Below, in pieces: positions 56,801 to 64,000 of a stretch of 64,000 nt of DNA. Source of the stretch: Lycium barbarum (lineage: Eukaryota > Streptophyta > Magnoliopsida > Solanales > Solanaceae); contig NC_083342.1 in assembly GCF_019175385.1 (NCBI RefSeq), positions 114,576,376 through 114,640,375 of the forward strand, given 5' to 3'. The notes under the pieces were generated by a model, which ran no database searches, was not told where the DNA came from, and saw only the letters and a list, made by a program, of their open reading frames with translations. How positions within the stretch are numbered: position 1 is the stretch's first letter; the number at the start of each line of letters is the position of its first letter. Made by a program: the position numbers and the translations under genes.

Positions 56801-57839
56801 TTTGAGGAGCATGTATGATAGTTGTGTTTACTTCCGGAAGTTAAATGATGGTTCATTTGTTTACTTATTGTTATATGTTGACGACATGCTCATTGCTGCT
56901 AAGAATTTGACAGAAATTCACAATTTGAAAAGTCAGCTGAAAAGTGAATTTGAAACAAAAGATTTGGGAGCAGCTAAGAAAATCCTTGGCATGGAGATCA
57001 AAAGAGATCGAGGAGCCAACCAGCTATTCCTGACCTAGAAGAAGCACTTGGAGAAAATCTTGGAGAGGTTTGGCATGAAAGATGCTAAACCAGTGAGTAC
57101 TCCTCTTGCTGCTCATTTTAAGTTATCAGCTGCTCAATCACCGCAGTCAGAGGAAGAAGAGAGGTATATGGCACATGTACCATATTCAAGTACAGTTGGC
57201 AGTATTATGTATGCGATGGTGTGTACACGTCCAGATATTTCACAAGCAGTAAGTGTGGTAAGCCGGTATATGGCTTGCCCTGGTAAAGCACATTGGCAGG
57301 CTGTGAAATGGATTCTCAGATACTTAAAAGGTACTTCAAACGCATGTTTGGAGTTTGGGAGAAATACTGACTCTTTGGTTGGTTTTGTAGACTCTGATTA
57401 TGCAGGTGATCTTGACAAAAGAAGATCACTGACAGGCTATGTGTTTTGCATTGGTGATTGTGCTATCAGTTAGAAAGCTACATTACAACATGTAGTAGCT
57501 TTATCTACTACCGAAGCAGAATATATGGCCGTAACTGAGGCGATCAAAGAAGCCTTATGGTTGAAGGGTCTATTTGCTGAACTTAGCTTACACCAAGGTG
57601 GTATTACCATTTTCTGTGATAGTCAAAGTGCCATTCACTTGACTAAAGATCAGATGTATCATGAGAGGACGAAGCATATAGATATCAAGTATCACTTCAT
57701 TCGGGAAACCACTGCTGAAGGAAAGGTCTCTGTTAAGAAAATCAACACCAGAGACAATCCTGCCGACATGTTCACAAAAGCTCTTCCAATTGGCAAGTTC
57801 AAGCTCTACTTGAACTTGATTGACATTCATGAAGAATGA
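53839..57839 (+). pseudogene. Copia gag-pol, broken reading frame
   Basis: Starts at the ATG of 53839. Visible in order: a gag region with zinc knuckle [14 protein letters not shown] (54526-54567), the protease motif LDSGCSYH (54719-54742), a GAG-prepol zinc-binding CEHCVFGK, and integrase from about 55355 (FIDDYSRKVW, LLRTDNGLEF, QQNGVAERMNR). Then reverse transcriptase (56402 on: GCKWVFKKKDG, YVDDM at 56874-56888) and RNase H (VDSDYAGDLDKRRSLTGY, STTEAEYMAV, KHIDIKYHFIRE). Breaks: in-frame TAG at 53926, 54896, 55313, 56255, 56621, 57036 and 57471. A frame change lies near 54610-54625, another near 56660 in a TATATATA run, and a one-base loss near 56745. No functional polyprotein can be made. 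Confidence 0.95.
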
Positions 57840-57916
57840 TTTAGCCCATATGGGCTTTTGCGGAGAGGGTGGAGCAAAATTACTGTATCACTCAAAATTA
57901 GGCCAAGGTGGAGATT

Positions 57917-59433
57917 TGTAATGTGGCCTTATTTTGAAATAAAGTATTATGCTTGGAGCCAAAGTTTGCTTGTATGGATGAGAATTTTTTTATTATTTTT
58001 CATTTTCTTTTTCCACAACTTGGAGGCCAAGTTTGGCCCCTATAAAAGGAAGGCATTTGCCTCCATTTGAAGACACACCAAAAACAATTCAAGAGCTTCT
58101 CATCTCTTAACTTTGTCTTATTCTTCCTCCCTTTCTTTTTATTTAGAGTATTATTGTAAGAGAGTTATGTGTTGGGAAACACTTGTGTGAACCCTTCTTT
58201 GGAGTGATCTTGTGAGGTTATTCTCTTGGGATACTTTTGGGTAGGGGTGTACATGGACCGGGTTGGTTCGGATTTTTTAAACACCAAACCAAACCAATTG
58301 CGTCGGGTTTTTTTAATTTATACACCAAATCAAACCAATAAAATTCGGGTTTTTCAACCTCGGGTTTTCTCGGGTTATTCGGTTTTCTCGGGTTTTTCGG
58401 GTTTTTTTTCCGGAATAGTCTTGATACAAAACATATAACTTTTACTTCAAATATTTTTTTAGTCCTAGTAAGATACAACTATATAATTAAGGTGTTTCAT
58501 AAGAAAATAACACAAAATGTGAGTAGAGTGATGACATTGTAATAAAATATTCAACAAAAGATAATAAAATCGGTTAAAATAAATATTGCTAATTAATAAG
58601 CCATAAAGAAAATGATCATAATCTAAAAATACTAAGTCATGCTAAAATAAGTACGGCTAATAAGTATTAATTACACGACAAGAAAAAAAACTTAAGTTAT
58701 GTATTTTCACTCTCTAAACCAATTATACAAAACTAAAGAATAGATACCCAACATTATTTTCATTCCTAGTGCTAGTGGTAAATTGAATTTCTTTTGTTAG
58801 TATTAGTGTTGAGTTGGTTTTGGTGAACTTTATATGAGTTACTAACATCCATAGGATATAAAACTTATTGACATTCAAAATTCTAAGTTCAAGCTTGAAT
58901 AATATGATAATAGATAAAAAAACTACGAAAAATTTAAGAAATATTTATAAATTACACTACAAATAAATATTTTTATGTATAAAATATTTTAAAAATTGAA
59001 TACATGTAATGTCGGGTTGGTTTGGTTCGGTTTGACTTTTTTTTAGCTAAAACCAAACCAAACCAATTATGAGCGGTTTTTTTTTTTTTTTCAACACCAA
59101 ACCAAGTCAAGCCAAACCACTAATCGGGTTTTTTTCTCGGTTTGACTCGGTTTATCGGTTTGGTGCAGTTTGTCGGTTTACTTTGTACACCCCTACTTTT
59201 GGGGTAATTAGAGTATTTACTCTAATTTTGTACTCTCTATTGTACTCTTGTTGATATAGTGAAATTGCTTCTCTCCGCTTGTAGACGTAGATCACACTGA
59301 CCGAACCACGTTAAATTTGTGCCTCATTTATTTTCTTTACTTGCTATTGTTATCAACTAACTATTGTCTTTGTTATTGTCATTATAATATTGTTTGGCTA
59401 AATTTCTCATTACCCGGGTTACCGATCCTAACA
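57917..59433 (+). repeat. 3' LTR of the copia element, interrupted by a hAT MITE
   Basis: Begins TGTAATGTGG at 57917, is interrupted at 58242-59195, and resumes to end CCTAACA at 59433. Removing the MITE and one 8-bp duplication leaves exactly 555 bp, the same length as the 5' LTR. Confidence 0.95.
58242..59195. mobile_element. hAT-type non-autonomous transposon nested in the 3' LTR
   Basis: Perfect 12-bp terminal inverted repeat taggggtgtaca. The 8-bp target duplication cttttggg is perfect on both sides, the expected length for hAT. Subterminal regions are tandem variants of ggtttggttcggttt (left and right, inverted). The 954-bp interior is AT-rich and has no transposase. YAGGGGTG ends are the hAT consensus. 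Confidence 0.92.
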
Positions 59434-59453
59434 GTAGTTTTATTCTCTATACT

Positions 59454-59782
59454 GTGAAAGTGTATAACGCACACAGGTGTGTACACAAGACAAGGTAAAA
59501 CATTAATGTGACGAACCATGTCCTAATTAGTTTAGGGAGTGCAATTATTACAAATATATATGGAAATCACAAAGTTTATGGCATACTTTTGTGCACTTAA
59601 TGTGAAAAATAAGAACGTTAATCACCTCTTTAAGCCAATACAAAGAATCTACATTCTTGAAAAATAATAATCTCTCGCGGTGTTCGATACCTATTTTATG
59701 AAATTTCCTTGTTCTCTTATAAACCGACAGAAATGTTGCTTACCCCCAAACTTCCTCCCTTTACTTTCTCTTTCTTACCCTT

Positions 59783-59813
<31 letters not shown>

Positions 59814-59987
59814 GGCAGCAGGGGGTGTAAGGAAAGTAGAAATAGTATAAAAGCAATTAATGGAAATAATTTGTGTTTCCCGTGCTCCTACAAAATACAA
59901 CGTCATATCCCTATTGCCACCTTAGCTCCAAATTAGAAATCCTTTTAACTTTAACATAATAAAAAAAATTAAAAAAAAAAAAAAAAC
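59454..59987. promoter_or_regulatory. Upstream region of the type-B response regulator
   Basis: A 534-bp AT-rich segment between the transposon nest and the start codon. It contains T12-G23 (59781-59815) and an A-rich leader just before the ATG. No TATA box could be assigned with confidence. Confidence 0.45.
59781..59815. repeat. T12-G23 homopolymer pair
   Basis: Twelve T are followed directly by 23 G, ending 172 bp upstream of the response-regulator start codon. The G-run could form quadruplex structures. Confidence 0.9.
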
Positions 59988-62633
59988 ATGGACATTCAGG
60001 GAGTTACTGCCAGTTCATCTGATATGGGAACTAAAAGAATGTGCATACTCCTAGTCCTTGATGATTCTACTTGTCATACTATTGTTTCTGATATGCTTCA
60101 AAACCAAACTTATGAAGGTATATATCTACTACTTATAAAGTTTCCTGTGGAAAAATTCATCTTATTCTGCTACTCTTCAATGGATTCCATAAAAGTTTCT
60201 ACATCTTCCTTGGAATATTGTTATCTTAGTTCAAAATAAAGTTAGTAACTTGAACTCTTATCTTTCTGTTTTATTAGTTTTGCATGTTGGAAAAACAATG
60301 GATACTTTAAATGCCATTTGGGAGAGAAAGAACATCCTCAGTCTTGTTCTTACAAACATCCACAGGCTAAACACAAATGGGGTTGACATCCTTCAAATCA
60401 TCAAGAACAAACTCAAATTTCCTACCATTTGTAAGTGTTTTCTAGTTTATTGTATCGTAGTAATATGTTTCTACCATCTATTTCTTAGTTCAGAGTTTGT
60501 TGGTGTTTAGTTGTTTTTTTCCACCAAGATTTTATAAGGGGTTACTCATTCTTTTCCACAGTAATGTCACATGATGATACAAGATATGAAAATTACGTCC
60601 AAGATAGTAGTGTTGCAGCATATGTCGTGAATTTTTCAAACACAGATGAGATGAACAAGTTTTGGCAAATGGCATTGGAGAAGGAGAAAGGTAGAAAAGC
60701 AGCAGTCAATCAAGAAGAAAATGATGATGAAAATGCTTCAAGAATGCCTCAGAATGTAACTGCAGAGACAAGTACAGAAAACGCAGCATCTGCTGATACT
60801 GACGCAGCAATAAGGGCTCATGATCTGAAGGGCAAGCGAAAGGCTGACAGTCAAGAAAATGGAAACATCGAAAAGAAACGAAGGGTTATTTGGACTCCAA
60901 AGATGCATAAAAACTTCTTGCAAGCCATTCAGCAGTTGGGCCATGAAAGTAAAACATTTCCTCCCCTTCTTTTCCCTGAGAGTTAATTTGTTCTTGTTCT
61001 AAATTATGTTATTGACACTTGACACTGTTCTTTTTTTCTCTTAATTTATATCCAGAGGCTGTTCCTAAGAAAATAGTTGAAATTATGAATGAGCCTGGAT
61101 TGACTAGAGAACATGTTGCCAGTCATTTGCAGGTGTGTTTTCATTTATATTATAATCTGAATCCCTTTGCTATTACTTGTATCAAATTTTCATCAGATAT
61201 GCTTTCCTGTTAACTTTTCCTTTTTCTCCATTTTTCTTGCCACCTCCTCACTCAGGTGGAAAGCAAATAAACTTTTTCTTTGATGACATTGCTTTTTTTT
61301 TTTTTTCTTTTTTTCTCTTTTAGGAATTTTCCAAAATAAGGAAAATTTGAATCGGTAAAGCGTTATTACTACAACAGATCTCTGAGATTAATGCATGACT
61401 CTCCCGTTTTAGTAAAGCACATGATCAAAGAATTTAATATCTAGCAAAATCTGTGCCATTAAGAGCTAGAACCTAGCACTTGTCCCTTGATGCGTGTTGT
61501 CACACAGATGTTGAATGTCTTTATTCTCATAATCATGACATATTAAATTCCTCCGATATACTATTATGGTTAAATTTTAATTGCTATTAAACAAAAAGAG
61601 TACTTATTTGCAGAAATATCGCATGTCCCTTAAAAGAGCTCAAGAAAGTTCAGGTGCTTCCATCTATGACCAAATCCCATCACATGATGCTAAAGAAAAA
61701 TGCTTTCAAGTTCCACCATACCTATCTTCTCTAAATTTTAGTGCTTCGCAAAGATATTCTCATTCTATACAACAGCCATATCAGACACAGTTCCAGCAAG
61801 GAACTGGTGGCATGAACTTTCCAACTTCTGGCCAAATGGGCAGTTTCCAGCAGCAGAACAGTCTATTGGATTTTGCAAATTCGCAACAAGCAGATCATAG
61901 TGGCCTAATTGGACAGCATTCAACATTTTTGCCAAGAATAGCTCATGGTAGTAACTTCAGGGTGTATGGTGACATGAGAAAGAACATACTTTTCAGCATC
62001 CAAAGTGGAAGGATAGGAGGAAATACAAACCACACAAACTCAAATTGTGGTTTGGATTTTATTGGTTTTAGATTGAGCAATGATGGGAAATCTGTCAACT
62101 TTGGTCACAAAGGTTCATCTTGTGCTGTAATCCCAAATAAAGCATATTCTGGATTATGTTACTCAATTTCGGAGGACTACGTTCCCAAGCAGCAATCTTC
62201 ACCACCATTCCTGGAAACCCCTATTGAAAATAACTTAACTAAGTGCTCTTCAGTTCCACCTGAAAATCTCACATTCAATCATCCTTCTAACAACATTTCA
62301 GAACAACAGCGTCTTCTACTATTCGATAATGCAGCGAATAAATTATTATGTCAAAGCACAGAAGTGCCTGGCAGCTTCATAAACCAAGAACAGCTTTCAG
62401 CACAGCATCTTGAGGACTATTCTGCAATACGTTTTGGTGGTGAAGTATCCGTGCCGCCACTTGAGAATTATGGGAATTACGATTCTAGACAGCAACAATA
62501 TTCTGCAGCAGAGTTACCACAAGTAATGCTTGAAGTCAATAGTTTAGGTACTGAAATAGACATTAAGTCTCTGCTGGAAACAACAGAAGACAGAAGTTCA
62601 CAACTATTTTGGGAGGAGAATGAACTTCTTTAA
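59988..62633 (+). CDS. Type-B response regulator with degenerate receiver (GARP transcription factor)
   Basis: Five exons (59988-60117, 60278-60430, 60562-60948, 61056-61132, 61614-62633) give 588 residues in phase. The N-terminal receiver fold is recognisable ([64 protein letters not shown]). The phospho-acceptor aspartate is replaced by asparagine (LTN for the usual SDV) and the conserved lysine near the end is also asparagine. The DNA-binding GARP/Myb domain is intact: [20 protein letters not shown], then [20 protein letters not shown] and [15 protein letters not shown] basic nuclear signal (KKRR) precedes it. The C-terminal third is rich in Q, N and S, with an acidic end (FWEENELL), like activation domains of this family. 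It probably binds cytokinin-type AGAT sites but cannot be switched by phosphorelay in the usual way. Confidence 0.92.
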
Positions 62634-63519
62634 TCTTGCTGACTCAAGTTTTATCCATTCAAAGTTGTATAGGCTGTTGAAAATAGTATTCACAGTTGTA
62701 TAGGCTGTCGAAATTAGTAAACCTAAATGTTTAAATGTCTAGGTTCATATGTTTGGTGTTATCCATATGACTATTATTCCATCTAGGGGCATGGATGAAG
62801 TTCATAGAATATGTGTGAAACTATTTAGTAGTTTTATATCTGGAATTATCCTCTAGCACCTATATAAACTCAAACACCCTTATAATGTCATCATATAAGA
62901 GTGGAGTTTTTCTCGTAATATGAAGTGAGCTTAATGTCTATCACTATCTTCTATTCTCTTTGTGCCCTATGATATTATAAAGGGTCCGCCTTATATTTCC
63001 AAAATCCTGGCCTCTAGATCCACCCCTGGTTCGAGCCAACGGTTTGGAGTCTCTTGTGGTAGGGAGCGCCACCCAAAGATGGGACTTTTTGGTGCGAATT
63101 CAAATTAGTCAAATCCCAAAACAGGTATTGAACACTAAATAATCCTCATTTGATTCTCAGACTAAATTATCATAAAATTATAATTTTAAAATTATAATCC
63201 TTAGACTAATTTATCCCAAGAGATGTGAAAAAATAATCTCAATGGGAACCGTCAATCAAACATAATATAATTTTATCTCATACTTTATTCTGGAATATCC
63301 CATCTTATCAAATGACCCCGACATGCGATAAAATAGCAGGGCGGTTAAAACCAACTGTTTACGAGGTTAATTTATAAGTCTATTTTGCCCTTGAAAAGCT
63401 AAACGAAACGGCGACAAGTTCATTTTTTGCAAAGGGTAATCTTGTCTTTTCATGAAAATCCCCATGGATAGTAAACCCATGAAAGAATTAAACAGAGGAA
63501 TAACCAGAAAAAACTACCA
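62634..63519. other. Intergenic region between response regulator and PFC1
   Basis: 3' flank of the response regulator, then an AT-rich MITE-like segment (63090-63320) whose inverted right end, ggggtcatttgataagatgg, resembles Tourist ends but has no clear partner. The last 150 bp are the 5' leader of PFC1. Confidence 0.45.
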
Positions 63520-63759
63520 ATGCATACTTTGCTACATTCACTGCTGCCACTCTCTTCAACGCCAAAGCCTCTACTCTTGGCATACGATGGACCCTTTGTT
63601 GCTAATAGCCGAAAACCCAAATCCCTTCATGCAATAACTGCAATATCTAAAATTAAAAGCGAAACAAGAATCGATAACAAGGCTGATGAGGATGACTATT
63701 ATGCCACTCTCAAAGCTCTCAATTCTAAAGGTCGTTTTCCAAGAAAATCACTTGGCCAG
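63520..63759 (+). CDS. PFC1: Plastid 16S rRNA dimethyladenosine transferase, first exon (runs off window)
   Basis: Exon 1 encodes 80 residues, from MHTLLHSLLPLSSTPKPLL to GRFPRKSLGQ, and ends at a cag|gtattt donor. The first 40-50 residues are rich in S, L and K with few acidic residues, as in a chloroplast transit peptide. The block DDYYATLKALNSKGRFPRKS then LGQ is characteristic of the KsgA/Dim1-type enzyme PALEFACE1. RKSLGQ opens the methyltransferase domain (QNF/QHF-type SAM-binding start). The enzyme dimethylates two adjacent adenines near the 3' end of plastid 16S rRNA and supports chloroplast development in the cold. The ATG at 63520 is chosen over one at 63452, which is in another frame. 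Remaining exons lie to the right. Confidence 0.88.
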
Positions 63760-63897
63760 GTATTTACTGCTTTTTAGGAGCTAATTCCATCATATTTCAG
63801 TCTTTTAATTGATGGGTATTGTTCATTGGGACATTTCATCGAACAGACAACTGGGTATGATTGGGTGAGCTGGTGTGTGTTGGTTTTCAATTCCATA

Positions 63898-64000
63898 GAG
63901 CCTGTTTGGCCAACCTTTTTGGAGGCCAAAATGTTTTTTTTTTTATTTAAAAAAAGGTGAGTTGTTTAGCCAAACTTTTGAAAAACAATAAGTGCTTCTG
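63898..64000. mobile_element. Start of a MITE, cut by the window edge
   Basis: gagcctgtttggccaacc in PFC1 intron 1 is a typical GxGCCTGTTTGG MITE end, followed by ttttggaggccaaaat and a reversed gccaaacttttg. The other end is outside the window. Confidence 0.4.

Larger units (their letters stand above)
53236..59433 (+). mobile_element. Ty1-copia LTR retrotransposon (Tnt1-like), degenerate coding region
   Basis: Full structure: 555-bp LTRs, a primer-binding site tggtatcagag (53794-53804) complementary to initiator tRNA-Met, a polypurine tract before 57917 (ccaaggtggagat) and a 5-bp target duplication gtagt. Domain order gag, protease, integrase, reverse transcriptase, RNase H is copia-type. 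Total length is 6198 bp, or 5236 bp without the MITE and its 8-bp duplication. Coding capacity is lost through seven TAG codons and several frameshifts, so it is non-autonomous. Confidence 0.96.
52134..59453. mobile_element. Three-level nested insertion (LINE, copia, hAT MITE)
   Basis: The outer target duplication agttttattctctgtact (52134-52151) and agttttattctctatact (59436-59453), 18 bp with one mismatch, belongs to the LINE. Inside it a copia element (53236-59433) is flanked by gtagt (53231-53235 and 59434-59438). Inside the copia 3' LTR a hAT MITE (58242-59195) is flanked by cttttggg (58234-58241 and 59196-59203). The order of events is therefore fixed. Confidence 0.92.

Noticed and set aside
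1..64000. CRISPR arrays, bacterial operons, riboswitches
   Set aside because: Intron-rich plant nuclear DNA; short regular repeats found are a minisatellite and transposon palindromes.
1..64000. Endogenous pararetrovirus or organellar DNA insert
   Set aside because: No caulimovirid movement or coat domains and no plastid or mitochondrial gene stretches were recognised; the only reverse transcriptases are copia and RTE.

Overview
This is nuclear DNA of a flowering plant, almost certainly of the nightshade family (Solanaceae). All protein-coding loci are intron-rich with GT-AG junctions. Their closest recognisable relatives are Arabidopsis-type plant genes. The repeats are typical of Solanaceae: Tnt1-type Ty1-copia, an RTE-type LINE with a (TTG)n tail, Au- and TS-type SINEs, Stowaway and Tourist MITEs, hAT and CACTA elements. 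No bacterial, organellar or viral genome is present. No annotation was available, so exon boundaries were placed by hand from reading frame and splice sites. Every multi-exon model closes in frame.

Layout. (1) 117-6174, plus: last 12 exons of a SET-domain methyltransferase whose 5' end lies outside the window. (2) 6985-13743: a tRNA-Asp gene, then two tandem minus-strand genes for CCC1/VIT-family membrane proteins. A second tRNA-Asp sits inside an intron of the second gene, on the opposite strand. (3) 15747-18443, minus: a seven-exon nucleotide-sugar transporter (UTR2-like). (4) 19-32 kb: a long gene-poor stretch full of foldback repeats, MITEs, an LTR-like remnant and a LINE RNase H fragment. 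(5) 33055-34924, minus: a plant-specific protein with a DUF4378-like C-terminus. (6) 35-42 kb: intergenic, with an intact-ended CACTA element, a Tourist MITE and a possible Helitron end. (7) 42138-42917: an intronless ORF with two Myb/SANT-like repeats. (8) 44326-50376, plus: GEN1-type Holliday junction resolvase in eight exons. (9) 52.1-59.5 kb: a three-level nest, with a 5'-truncated RTE LINE hit in its tail by a Ty1-copia element, whose 3' LTR was then hit by a hAT MITE. (10) 59988-62633, plus: type-B response regulator with a degenerate receiver. (11) 63520 to the right edge: first exon of the plastid 16S rRNA dimethylase PFC1.

The genes are housekeeping or regulatory loci and do not form one pathway. 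PFC1 and GEN1 are near neighbours in Arabidopsis too (chromosome 1, from memory), so the right end probably preserves old microsynteny.

The most unusual content is a family of hairpin repeats at 19.8, 28.2, 28.7, 29.5, 30.0 and 43.3 kb. Their long arms each carry a tRNA-like B-box. One end resembles GGRCAA and the other is an A/T homopolymer run, and the target duplications are about 9 bp. I do not know a name for it. It is the best candidate here for an under-described system.
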